Positions 24,319-33,797 of a stretch of 64,000 nucleotides of DNA are shown here, piece by piece. A program made the translations under genes and the position numbers. Numbering within the stretch: position 1 is the stretch's first letter; every line of letters starts with the position of its first letter. The notes beneath the pieces are model-generated. The model saw only the letters and a program-made list of their open reading frames with translations. It ran no database searches and was not told where the DNA came from. The stretch comes from Youngiibacter multivorans. GTDB lineage: Bacteria > Bacillota > Clostridia > Clostridiales > Clostridiaceae. The stretch is taken from positions 1-64,000 of the forward strand of contig NZ_JAGGKC010000016.1 in NCBI RefSeq assembly GCF_017873395.1, given 5' to 3'.

Positions 24319-24663
24319 ATGGAAACATGCGAGATAACGCTTATACACAAGGAGCTTGCAGATGAAGCACAGGGAAGCCTTCCTGATGACTCTGTCATAT
24401 TGGGAATGGCCGATTTCTTCAAGGTCTTCGGAGATCCGACACGAGTAAGGATCCTCACCGCCCTCAGGAGAAGGGAGCTTTGCGTATGCGATCTCGCCTA
24501 CGTTCTTGGAATGTCGTCATCTGCAGTAAGCCACCAGCTTAGGGGACTTAAATCTGCAAGACTGGTGAAGAACAGGCGTGATGGGAAAATAATGTATTAC
24601 TCACTGTCGGACGAGCATGTTGAGAAGATACTCGACCTCGGATTCACGCATATGGAGGAGTGA
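24319..24663 (+). CDS. cadC: ArsR-family metal-sensing repressor, CadC-like
   Basis: This 114-residue repressor senses metal ions such as cadmium, zinc or lead and controls the efflux pump gene that follows. The helix-turn-helix contains FGDPTRVRIL and SSSAVSHQLRGLK. Cysteines at the N-terminus (ETCEIT) and in helix 3 (ELCVCDLA) form the CadC-type metal site; the C-terminal helix has the D/H pair (SDEHVEKI and FTHMEE) of the second site. The gene overlaps the pump gene region by its stop codon. The ATG follows TCGAGGTG. Confidence 0.9.
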   Translation: METCEITLIHKELADEAQGSLPDDSVILGMADFFKVFGDPTRVRILTALRRRELCVCDLAYVLGMSSSAVSHQLRGLKSARLVKNRRDGKIMYYSLSDEHVEKILDLGFTHMEE

Positions 24664-24668
24664 GCATC

Positions 24669-26744
24669 ATGGTAAAGAAAGAACTTATACTCGAAGGTGA
24701 AGTATGCCCCAACTGTGCCATAAAAATAGAAGATGAAGTCAGAAGGCTCGGAAACGTAAGCTCTGCAAGCCTTAATGTGATGAAAGGGACTATGGTCCTT
24801 GAACTTGAAGATGGATTCGACCAGGGGACAGTGGATGCAACCAGGGAGATAATAAACAGGCATGAACCTAATGTAAAGGTGCATGAGGAAGAATCAAAGC
24901 AGAACAAGCCGGAAGAAAAAGACCCTCTTCTAAAGGAAAAGTTGACTTTAGGAGGAGCACTTGTGATTTTTGCTGCAGGCTTCCTTTTCGAGAACAGTCC
25001 GGCAGGCCTTCCGCTTTTCCTTGCAGCATACATCCTTTCAGGGTATCCGGTGCTTTATAGGGCAGTCCGGAATATAACAAGAGGGGATATCTTCGATGAA
25101 AACTTCCTGATGACCATAGCTACCGTTGGCGCATTCGCTATCGGGGAATACCCGGAGGGTGCTGCTGTAATGATATTCTATCAGATAGGTGAGCTTTTCC
25201 AGGATATTGCAGTAATGAGCTCCAGGAGGAGTATAACCAGCCTTCTTAAGATAAGGCCGGACTATGCTGTCCTCTTTTCTGACGGAGAAGAGAGAAGGGT
25301 TGACCCAAAAGCCTGCGTACCTGGAGATATTATAGTCATAAGGCCAGGCGAGAAGGTTCCTCTTGACTCCACCATCATAGAAGGTTCTACCTCTGTTGAC
25401 ACCAGGGTAATGACCGGAGAATCAATGCCAAGGGACCTTAATCCCGGAGATGCCCTTCTTTCAGGGTTCGTAAACATCTCCGGACTTGTGAAGGCAAGGG
25501 TTGATAAGACATTCGGTGAATCCTCCGTTTCAAAGATACTGAGGATTGTCCAGGAGGCTTCTCTCAACAAGGCGAAGACTGAACAATTCATAACGAAGTT
25601 CGCAAGGATATATACACCTATTGTCGTCGGACTTGCAACCGCGCTAGCAGTTATTCCGCCGCTTGTTACAGGAGATACGTTCTCTGTATGGCTGTACAGG
25701 GCACTCATATTCCTGGTAATTTCATGCCCGTGCGCACTCGTCATTTCAATCCCTTTGGGATTTTTCGGTGGAATCGGTGCTTCTTCCAGAAACGGAATAC
25801 TTGTAAAGGGTGGAAATTTCCTTGAAGCCCTCAATGAAGTAGGGACTGTAGTGTTCGATAAGACAGGAACACTGACAGAGGGTGTATTCGAGGTAACTGA
25901 AGTGGTGACCGATATGGACAGGCACGAGTTCATGGGTCTTGCAGCACTTGCTGAATCTTCCAGTCCTCACCCTATAGCAAAGTCTGTAGTTGATGCCTAC
26001 AACGGGCAGATCGACAGATCAATGATAAGGGAAGCTAAGGAGATCCCGGGTATGGGAGTTTCACTGACAACTACCGACGGGGATGTATACCTTGCTGGAA
26101 ATTCCCGGCTTGTAAGTGTCGAAGGTGAATCAAACCAGGGAACAAGGATTCATGTTTCAAAGAACGGCAGGCACATTGGTACCATCATACTGTCCGACAG
26201 GCTTAAGGCAAATGCGAAAGAGACTATAGCGCACCTGAAGAAGAGGGGCATAGCTACTGTGATGCTTACCGGAGACATCAGGGAAAACGCCATGTCTGCA
26301 GCTTCGGACCTGGGTATTGACGAAGTTCACTACCAGCTTATGCCGGAAGACAAGCTTAGGATCCTTGAGGAAAAGCTTGGAACAGGCAGGAAGCTGATCT
26401 TTGCCGGTGACGGTATAAACGACACTCCGGTGCTTGCAAGAGCTGACATCGGCGTTGCAATGGGAGCAATGGGATCGGATGCTGCAATAGAGGCGGCAGA
26501 TGTGGTAGTTATGGATGACGACCCTATGAAGATCGCCACCAGCATGGATATTGCAGCCTATACCAGGACCATAGTCTACCAGAACATTGCCTTCGCACTT
26601 GGAGTCAAGGCTCTTGTGATGCTGCTTGGAGCGCTGGGCGAAGCGACTATGTGGCAGGCTGTGTTTGCTGATGTAGGCGTGGCATTCCTTGCAATCCTCA
26701 ATTCCATGAGAATCATGCGGAAGGATTTCCGGAGGAACAGCTGA
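24669..26744 (+). CDS. cadA: Cadmium/zinc-exporting P-type ATPase
   Basis: A P1B-type pump that uses ATP to expel divalent soft metals. The N-terminal heavy-metal domain has CPNC at 13-16. Membrane helices surround the metal-binding CPC motif (ISCPCALVIS), the phosphorylation site is DKTGT, and the hinge is GDGINDTPVL. The product of 691 residues is complete and the order of domains is normal. The start is the ATG at 24669, eight bases behind GGAGGAG that overlaps the end of cadC; a GTG at 24660 is a weaker alternative. It is the second gene of the cadC-cadA operon. Confidence 0.94.
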   Translation: MVKKELILEGEVCPNCAIKIEDEVRRLGNVSSASLNVMKGTMVLELEDGFDQGTVDATREIINRHEPNVKVHEEESKQNKPEEKDPLLKEKLTLGGALVIFAAGFLFENSPAGLPLFLAAYILSGYPVLYRAVRNITRGDIFDENFLMTIATVGAFAIGEYPEGAAVMIFYQIGELFQDIAVMSSRRSITSLLKIRPDYAVLFSDGEERRVDPKACVPGDIIVIRPGEKVPLDSTIIEGSTSVDTRVMTGESMPRDLNPGDALLSGFVNISGLVKARVDKTFGESSVSKILRIVQEASLNKAKTEQFITKFARIYTPIVVGLATALAVIPPLVTGDTFSVWLYRALIFLVISCPCALVISIPLGFFGGIGASSRNGILVKGGNFLEALNEVGTVVFDKTGTLTEGVFEVTEVVTDMDRHEFMGLAALAESSSPHPIAKSVVDAYNGQIDRSMIREAKEIPGMGVSLTTTDGDVYLAGNSRLVSVEGESNQGTRIHVSKNGRHIGTIILSDRLKANAKETIAHLKKRGIATVMLTGDIRENAMSAASDLGIDEVHYQLMPEDKLRILEEKLGTGRKLIFAGDGINDTPVLARADIGVAMGAMGSDAAIEAADVVVMDDDPMKIATSMDIAAYTRTIVYQNIAFALGVKALVMLLGALGEATMWQAVFADVGVAFLAILNSMRIMRKDFRRNS

Positions 26745-26924
26745 TTGGCTGGATTCCAGCGAAGTTTGAAAGGTACTGGAATAATGCATGGAAATCTGAT
26801 TCGCATTCCCAAAACAACATAAAAACGGAAGAATTCAAGCTCCAATTTACCTGTTTCACAAATCGAGTTCAAATTTTCATCAAAGTCTTTATAAGTTCTT
26901 CACATTTCATCTATATAATTCATT

Positions 26925-26941
26925 TGTAATGAAAATGTAAC
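26925..26941 (+). promoter_or_regulatory. WalR (YycF)-like box before the NlpC/P60 gene
   Basis: TGTAAT-GAAAA-TGTAAC fits the WalR consensus of two TGTWAH repeats separated by five bases without a mismatch. A third TGTTAC follows at 26953. A TATAAT lies at 26914-26919. WalR is known to control cell-wall hydrolase genes in Firmicutes, and the gene behind this box encodes such a protein. Confidence 0.55.
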
Positions 26942-26969
26942 AATTAAGAACATGTTACAGGGGGTAATG

Positions 26970-28232
26970 ATGAAGAACATCAGACTTAAAGTGACTGCGG
27001 CCATACTGGCAAGTGTATTGCTGTTCGGTACTTCAGTACCGGTAATGGCAGATCCATTGACCACAGAACAGAGTCAGCAGCTCGACACCACACAGGCAGA
27101 ATATGAAGCCATTGAGGCTAAGATACACGACCTGCACGAGAAACTTGATGTAATACTTGATGATATTACTGACATAATGGTAAAAATAGATGATACCAAA
27201 GCTCAGATCGCAGGAGTCCAGGCGAAGGTTACAGCCAAGGAAGCTGAGATAGCTGCAATCCAGGCTGAACTGGACATAAAGACCAAGGAGTACGGAGACA
27301 GGCTCAGAGCCATGTACATGCAGGGCAACACCGGTCTCATAGACGCCATCCTCGGTTCAGAGAGCCTTGCAGACCTCATAGCAAGAGCAGATGCGATCAT
27401 AAAGATTGCAAAGATCGACAAGCAGATGCTTGACGAGATAAACACACTCAAGGCTGACCTTGAAGTCCAGAAGGAAGCCCTTCAGGATGAGATAGCCACA
27501 CTTAACGACCTCAACATTCAGAACGAGGCTGACCTTGCATCCGTAAAGGTAAAGCAGGACGAGACCAATGTGGTACTTGCTGAGATGGAGACTGAAGAGA
27601 AGAAGCTCAGAGGAAGCCTCGAGCAGCAGGAAGCAGGTCTCATAGGAGATTATGCATCCGTTATAAACAGCTCCAGCAGCTCAGACAGTGACCTCAACGC
27701 CGCTATCACGGCACTCAGGGCAGTAAGAAGCCAGGTAATAACTGACAAGGTAGATGATCAGATAGTCGCTCTCATCGAAAAGGCAAAGAGCGTACTCAGG
27801 GAAAGGGAAGCAGCCAGACAGGCAGCGGCTTCAGCAAGCAGCTCTGCTTCAAGGGGAAATGTTTCGGCATCCTCCAGTGCAATAGTCAACTACGCCTACA
27901 ACTTCCTTGGTATCAGATATGTATGGGGCGGAAACACCCCGAGCACAGGATTTGACTGTTCAGGCTTCACAAAGTACGTATATGCGCACTTCGGAGTCAA
28001 TCTTCCAAGGGTATCCAGAGAGCAGGCACAGGTAGGAACGTACAAATCTGTTGCTGAAAGGCAGCCGGGAGACCTCCTTTACTTCGGTTCAGGCGGCAGG
28101 GTAACCCATGTAGGAATATACATAGGAAACAACCAGATGATCCACGCTCCGAGACCTGGAAAGTCTGTAGAGATAACTACTCTCAGATACTACAACAATT
28201 ATATGGGCGCAAGAAGGATCATAGGAAACTAA
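26970..28232 (+). CDS. Secreted peptidoglycan hydrolase: coiled-coil plus NlpC/P60 domain
   Basis: The 420-residue protein has a signal peptide (about 1-27, cut near VMA-DP), a long coiled-coil region (about 35-225), a serine- and alanine-rich linker and a C-terminal NlpC/P60 endopeptidase domain (about 305-420). The catalytic residues are C330 in STGFDCSGF, H380 in VTHVGIYIG and H392. This layout is that of CwlO/PcsB-type enzymes, which cut cross-links between stem peptides and are controlled by FtsEX in other Firmicutes. The start is taken as the ATG at 26970, five bases behind AGGGGG. It is a single-gene unit with its own terminator. Confidence 0.92.
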   Translation: MKNIRLKVTAAILASVLLFGTSVPVMADPLTTEQSQQLDTTQAEYEAIEAKIHDLHEKLDVILDDITDIMVKIDDTKAQIAGVQAKVTAKEAEIAAIQAELDIKTKEYGDRLRAMYMQGNTGLIDAILGSESLADLIARADAIIKIAKIDKQMLDEINTLKADLEVQKEALQDEIATLNDLNIQNEADLASVKVKQDETNVVLAEMETEEKKLRGSLEQQEAGLIGDYASVINSSSSSDSDLNAAITALRAVRSQVITDKVDDQIVALIEKAKSVLREREAARQAAASASSSASRGNVSASSSAIVNYAYNFLGIRYVWGGNTPSTGFDCSGFTKYVYAHFGVNLPRVSREQAQVGTYKSVAERQPGDLLYFGSGGRVTHVGIYIGNNQMIHAPRPGKSVEITTLRYYNNYMGARRIIGN

Positions 28233-28239
28233 TCATCAC

Positions 28240-28270
28240 GGGACTCCAGAGAGATTTGGAGTCCCTTTTA
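28240..28270 (+). terminator. Terminator of the NlpC/P60 gene
   Basis: The perfect arms gggactcca and tggagtccc are followed by TTTTA. It ends the hydrolase transcript. Confidence 0.82.
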
Positions 28271-28315
28271 TATTCTGAAGGATTTGGTTTATAATCAAAG
28301 CAAGGGGGTGAGTTT

Positions 28316-29437
28316 TTGGACATTCTCAATGTAGTAAAGGAAGTCGTGAACCTCACTGAAGAAGAGATACGGAAGATGGATCCGATAAACATAATGCTTA
28401 TAGGAAAGACCGGAACAGGAAAGAGCACACTGATCAACAACATATTCAGGGAGAACCTGGCAAGGACAGGAGTCGGAAGACCTATAACGAAGCACCTGAA
28501 GAAAATAAGCAAGGAAGGCGTTCCCATAAACCTCTACGATACCAGGGGGCTTGAGCTTGACAATGAAGTTCAGCAGGAGGTAAGACGGGAAATAGATCAG
28601 GAAATTGCCCGTCTCAAGGCAACTGAGGGTGGAAGGGATGACATTCATGTAGTGTGGTTCTGCATCAATGCAGCCACAAACAGGCTCGAGAAGTTCGAGG
28701 AGGAATGGATCAGGGAGCTGACTGACGAGGCTCCGGTAATCGTAGTCCTGACCCAGAGCTTCGACAAGAAGGCTTCCGCTATGTTCAAGGAGTATATCGA
28801 AGGGCTTTCGCTCGGAATCGAGGGAGTACAGAGGGTTATAGCCGCTCCATACGACTTCGGGGATTTCAAGGTTCCTGCATTCGGACTTGAGGGACTTGTC
28901 GGAGAGACACTTAAAGCCATACCGGAGAGTGCGGAAAAGGCTTTTATCAACGCCCAGAAGGTAGACATCGGTAAAAAGGCCGAGTATGCGAAGAAGTGGA
29001 CGAAGGGCTTCATTGCAGAGACCTTCATGGTGGGCTTCACGCCTATTCCCTTCGCTGATGCACCGATCCTGGCATCCAGCCAGGTGGCCATGATTGCAAA
29101 GATAACCAGCATATTCGGAATATCCATGGACAAGGCTGTCATAACCTCTGTTGTGTCCTCAGCCGCAGGCATCTCAGGCGCCATAATAACCGGAAGGACC
29201 CTCGTATCAAACCTTCTTAAGCTTGTTCCGGGAGCCGGCACAATAGTCGGCGGACTGATATCAGGAGGAACCGCTGCGCTAATCACAACCGCCCTTGGCT
29301 ATGCCTACATCGAGGTGATGGTAAAGGTTGCAGAACGTGAATATCAGGGCAATAAAATAGGTGAAAGCGAGCTCACAAAACTAATGAAGGGTGAGCTTGA
29401 AAAGCAGCTTAAACTTCTGAAGGAAAGAAAAAAATAG
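28316..29437 (+). CDS. Membrane-associated GTPase with DUF697 (YcjF-like) C-terminal domain
   Basis: Residues about 24-200 form a GTPase domain: P-loop IGKTGTGKST (29-38), switch motif YDTRGLE and the base-specificity segment VLTQSFDKK in place of the usual NKxD. Residues about 230-340 are rich in Gly, Ala and hydrophobic residues and match the DUF697 type that inserts into membranes, as in EngB/YcjX-linked and dynamin-like GTPases. No partner of known function is adjacent. The start is a TTG behind AAGGGGGTG. A role in membrane remodelling or stress response is conjecture. Confidence 0.82.
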   Translation: MDILNVVKEVVNLTEEEIRKMDPINIMLIGKTGTGKSTLINNIFRENLARTGVGRPITKHLKKISKEGVPINLYDTRGLELDNEVQQEVRREIDQEIARLKATEGGRDDIHVVWFCINAATNRLEKFEEEWIRELTDEAPVIVVLTQSFDKKASAMFKEYIEGLSLGIEGVQRVIAAPYDFGDFKVPAFGLEGLVGETLKAIPESAEKAFINAQKVDIGKKAEYAKKWTKGFIAETFMVGFTPIPFADAPILASSQVAMIAKITSIFGISMDKAVITSVVSSAAGISGAIITGRTLVSNLLKLVPGAGTIVGGLISGGTAALITTALGYAYIEVMVKVAEREYQGNKIGESELTKLMKGELEKQLKLLKERKK

Positions 29438-29449
29438 AGCATTAAAAAA

Positions 29450-29479
29450 AATAGAGAAGCTCGTCAGAGCTTCTCTATT
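29450..29479. terminator. Bidirectional terminator between the GTPase and comEB genes
   Basis: A perfect 13-bp stem (aatagagaagctc / gagcttctctatt) lies between convergent genes and overlaps the stop codon of the minus-strand one. On the minus strand it runs into TTTTTTTAATGC. Confidence 0.88.
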
Positions 29480-29928
29480 GCTATTTCATTCAATTTAAGC
29501 AGTTCAAGTGCGTAATCATCGACCCTGTAGTCGTCATGGTAATAAACCCTGGTTATTCCCGACTGAATAAGTGCCTTTGTGCAGTTCAGGCAGGGGAAGT
29601 GCGTCACATAAAGGACAGAATCCTTCAAGGGAATCCCTTCCTTCGCGCAATACGAGATGCAGTTCAGCTCAGCGTGCAGGGTGGCTATGCAGTGACCATC
29701 TCTCATGGTATGGCCAACCTCATCGCAATGCGGGGTCTTTCTCCCTACGCTGCCGTTATAGCCGGTTGCTATAATCCTGTTCTCCCTGTTGACTATCACC
29801 GCTCCAACATTTGCCCTGTCACAGGATGACCTTTCACCTGCAAGCTTAGCAAGATTCATGAAATATTCATTCCATGACTGCCTCGGTTTTCTCTCCTTTG
29901 TACTTTTCACCATCTCATAGCTCTTCAT
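29464..29928 (-). CDS. comEB: dCMP deaminase
   Basis: The zinc enzyme deaminates dCMP to dUMP, the precursor for thymidylate. The zinc ligands are HAE at 85-87 and PCLNC at 112-116. The extra cysteines C68 and C80 in the preceding loop are typical of the allosteric dCMP deaminase family, which is activated by dCTP and inhibited by dTTP. The product is 154 residues. In Bacillus the gene is called comEB but is not needed for competence. It overlaps the upstream acetyltransferase gene by 14 bases. Confidence 0.93.
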   Translation of the reverse strand: MKSYEMVKSTKERKPRQSWNEYFMNLAKLAGERSSCDRANVGAVIVNRENRIIATGYNGSVGRKTPHCDEVGHTMRDGHCIATLHAELNCISYCAKEGIPLKDSVLYVTHFPCLNCTKALIQSGITRVYYHDDYRVDDYALELLKLNEIAIEKL

Positions 29929-30361
29929 TTTTTCCCTCCAATATCATCTTAACGTGGGGTATTCCATCTTCAAGGTATTCTTCATCATCAGTCCTTTTGA
30001 ATCCAAGGGATAAATAGAACCCCATGGCCTGGACCTGGGCACCGATCCTTATTGGGCCTTTCCCGGCTGCCTTTAGCGCTTCCTCCATGAGAATCCTGCC
30101 ATATCCTTTGCCTCTGAAGGAGCCTGCTGTAAGTATCCTTCCTATTGACCTGGATCCGTCTGTATCATATGGAAGTATCCTTGCATATGCCGCTATTTTC
30201 CTGTCCTCCAGGACCATGACATGGATACATTCCCTGTCAAGTCCATCAAGGTCAAGGAATGCGCAATCCTGTTCTACTACAAAAACCTCCTGCCTGACCC
30301 TCATCACATCGTACAGCAGGTCGTTGTCCATTTCATTCCACTTCCTAATAAGTATCTTCAT
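29915..30361 (-). CDS. GNAT-family acetyltransferase, ElaA-like
   Basis: The 148-residue product has RQEVFVVEQDCAFLDLDG and the acetyl-CoA loop FRGKGYGRILMEEAL, a pattern of the ElaA family. The substrate is not known. The start is placed at the ATG at 30361 because family members begin close to this point; another in-frame ATG at 30379 is possible and neither has a strong ribosome binding site. The gene overlaps comEB and is probably co-transcribed with it. Confidence 0.82.
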   Translation of the reverse strand: MKILIRKWNEMDNDLLYDVMRVRQEVFVVEQDCAFLDLDGLDRECIHVMVLEDRKIAAYARILPYDTDGSRSIGRILTAGSFRGKGYGRILMEEALKAAGKGPIRIGAQVQAMGFYLSLGFKRTDDEEYLEDGIPHVKMILEGKNEEL

Positions 30362-30496
30362 CGCCAAATCTGTCACCATCCATGGGCATTTTAATTAATA
30401 TTAGCAATATTGGGGATAAAAATCCATATATGTCGGGCAAACCTTTTCACTTGGTGCTAAACTTATTGTAAGGAACCTAATTTGAGGGGTGATGTT

Positions 30497-31975
30497 ATGT
30501 CAGCAATTTCCACCATAGACTTCAAGGAGCTCAAAAAGGAAAAGGATGAACTGGTAGTTCGGGCAGGCTATCTGCAGAGGCTTATCATGGCCAAGAAGAT
30601 CCCTGTAATGATCGTATTTGAAGGTGTCCATGCTTCAGGAAAAGGCAGACTTTCAAATGAGCTGCTGCTCGCACTGGATGCAAGATATACTGATTTCTAC
30701 GCAACCCACAAACCTACGGAAGATGAGCTCAGAAGACCGCTTCTCTGGCAGTATTCTGTAAACGCGCCGACGTACGGCAATATCAACATCTACTACAGAA
30801 GCTGGTACTCCCTGTATATTGCACTGATCAATCAGAAGTTCGAGCTGAACAGATATACAGACAAAAAATCGCTGGTAAAGGAGATCAGGGATTTCGAGAA
30901 GACCCTGATTGATGACGGCACTGTCCTTATCAAGTTCTATCTTAACATCTCGAAGGAAAAGCAGATGGAGCACATAAGGAAAATGCGGGAAAACCCGAGG
31001 ACCATGTGGAGAGCACAGGAGTATGACGCTGAAAACGACGAGAGATATGAGCAGGAAATGAAGAAGCTGCTTAAGGATGGAAACCATAGCGAGGCTCCTT
31101 GGCATCATATTGAGTATGACGTGAGGGAGAGGGCTGTAAACGAAATGCTCAGGACAGTCACTTCTGTTCTTGAGAAGGCGATTGCTGAGCATGACAGGAA
31201 ATCCTCCGAGTTGAAGGAACGGGATGGAAAATTCAAAGGACCCAAGGATGGAGCACTTGATGGATTTGACAAGTGCATCACCATAGAAAAGAAGGAATAT
31301 AGGGAAAAGCTCGAGAACCTCCAGCAGAGGATGAGGGAGGTCCAGTATACTCTGTACCAGAAGAAGGTTCCTCTCTTCGTGGTCTACGAGGGCTGGGATG
31401 CGGGAGGAAAAGGCGGAAACATCAAGAGGCTGGTTGAACCTCTTGACCCGACTATGTACATTGTAAACACGACCGCAGCTCCAAACGAATCCGAAAGGAA
31501 TCATAATTATCTGTGGAGATTCTGGACCACAATTCCTAAATCAGGTCACATATCCATATACGACAGGTCCTGGTATGGAAGGCTCATGGTTGAAAGGGTG
31601 GAGGGTTTCGCCACAAATCAGGAATGGTCGAGGGCATACCAGGAGATCAATGATTTTGAGGAGTCCCAGACCAATTTTGGTGCTATAGTGATAAAACTCT
31701 TCCTGTACATCTCCAAGGAAGAGCAGCTGACGAGATTTGAGGACAGGCAGTCCGACCCCAACAAGGTATGGAAGATAACTGACGAAGACTGGAGAAACAG
31801 GGAAAAGTGGGATATCTATGTTGAAGCAGTCAATGACATGATTGAAAAGACAGACAAAAAGAATGCACCATGGATTGTCATAAACGGCAACGACAAGAGG
31901 TATGCAAGGGTAAAAGCTCTTGAGACCATAGTCGAAATCTGTGAAAAAAAGCTTTATGAAAAGAGCGGGAAATAG
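30497..31975 (+). CDS. pap: Polyphosphate:AMP phosphotransferase (two-domain PPK2)
   Basis: Enzymes of this class use polyphosphate to phosphorylate AMP to ADP. The 492-residue protein has two PPK2 domains in tandem. The second is canonical: EGWDAGGKGGNIKRL for the P-loop and YDRSWYGRLMVERVEG for the lid and catalytic aspartate. The first is degenerate: FEGVHASGKGRL keeps a P-loop but the matching segment reads YYRSWYSLYIA, where Tyr replaces Asp, so it is probably structural. The start is the ATG at 30497 behind GAGGGGTG. It neighbours ppx and ppk1, which supports its role in polyphosphate use. Confidence 0.9.
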   Translation: MSAISTIDFKELKKEKDELVVRAGYLQRLIMAKKIPVMIVFEGVHASGKGRLSNELLLALDARYTDFYATHKPTEDELRRPLLWQYSVNAPTYGNINIYYRSWYSLYIALINQKFELNRYTDKKSLVKEIRDFEKTLIDDGTVLIKFYLNISKEKQMEHIRKMRENPRTMWRAQEYDAENDERYEQEMKKLLKDGNHSEAPWHHIEYDVRERAVNEMLRTVTSVLEKAIAEHDRKSSELKERDGKFKGPKDGALDGFDKCITIEKKEYREKLENLQQRMREVQYTLYQKKVPLFVVYEGWDAGGKGGNIKRLVEPLDPTMYIVNTTAAPNESERNHNYLWRFWTTIPKSGHISIYDRSWYGRLMVERVEGFATNQEWSRAYQEINDFEESQTNFGAIVIKLFLYISKEEQLTRFEDRQSDPNKVWKITDEDWRNREKWDIYVEAVNDMIEKTDKKNAPWIVINGNDKRYARVKALETIVEICEKKLYEKSGK

Positions 31976-31978
31976 AAA

Positions 31979-32017
31979 AAATGAACGGAATGGGCCTGAG
32001 GCTCATTCCGTTCATTT
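31979..32017. terminator. Bidirectional terminator between pap and ppx
   Basis: An 18-bp stem with one G-T pair (aaatgaacggaatgggcc and its partner) lies between convergent genes. A T-rich tail follows on the plus strand. Confidence 0.82.
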
Positions 32018-32039
32018 CATTTATCATAAAGTTACTATT

Positions 32040-33581
32040 CTAATCCGATCCTTCTAAAGCTTTGATCTTTGGCTGCTTTTCCTTGCTAGTCCTCTCGAAC
32101 CTGACAGTAAGTTCCAGCCCTATAGCTCTTCTGAACTGATAGGAGAGTGATGCAAGCTCCTCTTCCTTGAATCTCGGGTCCTCAGTGACACTGGCTGTTA
32201 TTTCCATAGCCTTATCGCTTACTGTGCATGATAATATCCTTGTGCTTGAAAGCCTGCCGTGATTGATTGCCTCCGCTGTCTTGATCAGCATGCCAAGCTT
32301 TTCTATGGTGGCAATATCTCTGTCAGTCAGCATTTTCCTGCTGAAGTAGTCCCTCAGAATGTCATTGTTGCTGGTTGTTGTCGCTGATGCCGCAGCCATA
32401 AGTATCTGCTTCTGTGAGATCCCGTTAATCGGAGCGTTCAATATGCTGTAGAATGTATTCCTGTCTCTCTGGAAATAATTAAGACTGGTGCCAATGTCAT
32501 AAAGGTAAGCAGCTGTCTTAAGCACCTTTCCGTTGCCTGTGAGATAAGGGTACTTCCTGCAAAGCGCAGCATACATGGCTGATGCATGCCTGAAGAGCTC
32601 ACGGCCTTCGTAGTCATGGTACATGTGTATGTTGATTATGTTATCGAGTGAAAAATCCAGAACATTCCTGATTCTTTTTTTACCACCCAGGATGTACTCG
32701 AAAAGCAGACCGTCCCTAACTCCGGCACCGGAAACGAAAAGTTTCCTGGAGCCTGTTGTTTCCATAAGCTTTCCCACTGCCGCCACAGACCCAATGAATA
32801 TGTCCTCCCTGTCCCTGCCAAGACCTGCGACCTTTTTGCCGCTGTCACAGATATAGTCCCTGACAAGGGAATATATCTCATCAACATCCTGCTTTTCCAG
32901 GGAATAATTATGAGCGATGAACATGGCGTAATCTTTCCTATATCTGTCGATCTTTCCGAGTGTTCGGACTGATCCTCCGATTCCGACGAGCGGCAGTCCT
33001 GCTGCATTCTTGAGCCAGGGCACTTCATTCAGGCTGGTCTCAAGGAATTTTGCAAGCCTTGCCTCATTCTTCCGGGATGATTTGAGATTATATTTCTCTG
33101 TAAGCGAGATGGAGCCGAAGGGTATCGAGACTGAATCCTGAAGGATCCGGTTTTCGATGTGGACTATCTCCATACTGCTTCCTCCGATGTCAAACATCAG
33201 GCAGTCCCGAAGGTCAAGGGTGTTCACTGTAGCATAATAGTCATAGAACGCTTCCTCTTCGCCTGAAAGGACCTTGATTTCACGGCCAAGTGCTATCTTC
33301 GCCTTTGACAGGAACTCCTCCTTGTTTTTGGATCTCCTGACAGCCTCAGTCGCCACTGCGATGATCTCCCTGGTTTCTCTGGAATCAAGATATCCTTTGA
33401 AGCTCTCGAGGGCAGAAATGGCGTAATCCATTCTTTCTTTATTGAGGTAACCGTCTTCCATTCCCTGGCCAAGCCTTGCCGACCTCTTTATCTGACCTAT
33501 TATCTTGTAGCTTTTTTCCTGGACCTCATATATTACAAGCCTCATCGAGTTGGAGCCTATGTCAATAATACCCAGCCTCAT
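32040..33581 (-). CDS. ppx: Exopolyphosphatase, Ppx/GppA family
   Basis: The enzyme removes phosphate from the ends of polyphosphate chains; members of the family may also split pppGpp. Residues 1-300 show the ASKHA phosphatase fold (IDIGSNSMRL at the N-terminus; MFDIGGSSMEIVH near 145; GIGGSVRTLGKI near 205), and residues about 310-513 form the HD-like C-terminal domain. It lies between pap and ppk1, transcribed from the opposite strand, and shares the intergenic region with ppk1, so synthesis and breakdown can be controlled from one place. Confidence 0.92.
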   Translation of the reverse strand: MRLGIIDIGSNSMRLVIYEVQEKSYKIIGQIKRSARLGQGMEDGYLNKERMDYAISALESFKGYLDSRETREIIAVATEAVRRSKNKEEFLSKAKIALGREIKVLSGEEEAFYDYYATVNTLDLRDCLMFDIGGSSMEIVHIENRILQDSVSIPFGSISLTEKYNLKSSRKNEARLAKFLETSLNEVPWLKNAAGLPLVGIGGSVRTLGKIDRYRKDYAMFIAHNYSLEKQDVDEIYSLVRDYICDSGKKVAGLGRDREDIFIGSVAAVGKLMETTGSRKLFVSGAGVRDGLLFEYILGGKKRIRNVLDFSLDNIINIHMYHDYEGRELFRHASAMYAALCRKYPYLTGNGKVLKTAAYLYDIGTSLNYFQRDRNTFYSILNAPINGISQKQILMAAASATTTSNNDILRDYFSRKMLTDRDIATIEKLGMLIKTAEAINHGRLSSTRILSCTVSDKAMEITASVTEDPRFKEEELASLSYQFRRAIGLELTVRFERTSKEKQPKIKALEGSD

Positions 33582-33797
33582 CGGTTCACCTTCCTGTCAT
33601 ATAGATATTTCTTCTTAATTATACGCTATTCCAGCCTTTTCTGTCTGAAAATAGTCGGATGATGTGTCCGAATATTCCTGCTGTCAGCAGCAATTCCCCT
33701 AAATATTGAATCCAGTCTGTTAATTTTGCATTATTCTGAAACATATAGGCATTGGATGCTATATAATTAAAATATAGATATTTAGGTGGTGGTTTTT

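Noticed and set aside
25262..25933. Long open frame antisense to cadA (223 codons)
   Set aside because: Low-complexity Ser/Thr/Pro product with no start signal, wholly within the conserved ATPase gene.
30653..31504. Long open frame antisense to pap (283 codons)
   Set aside because: It lies wholly inside a well-supported gene, has no ribosome binding site and gives a protein rich in Leu, Cys and His without a recognisable domain; it is a by-product of the codon usage on the sense strand.
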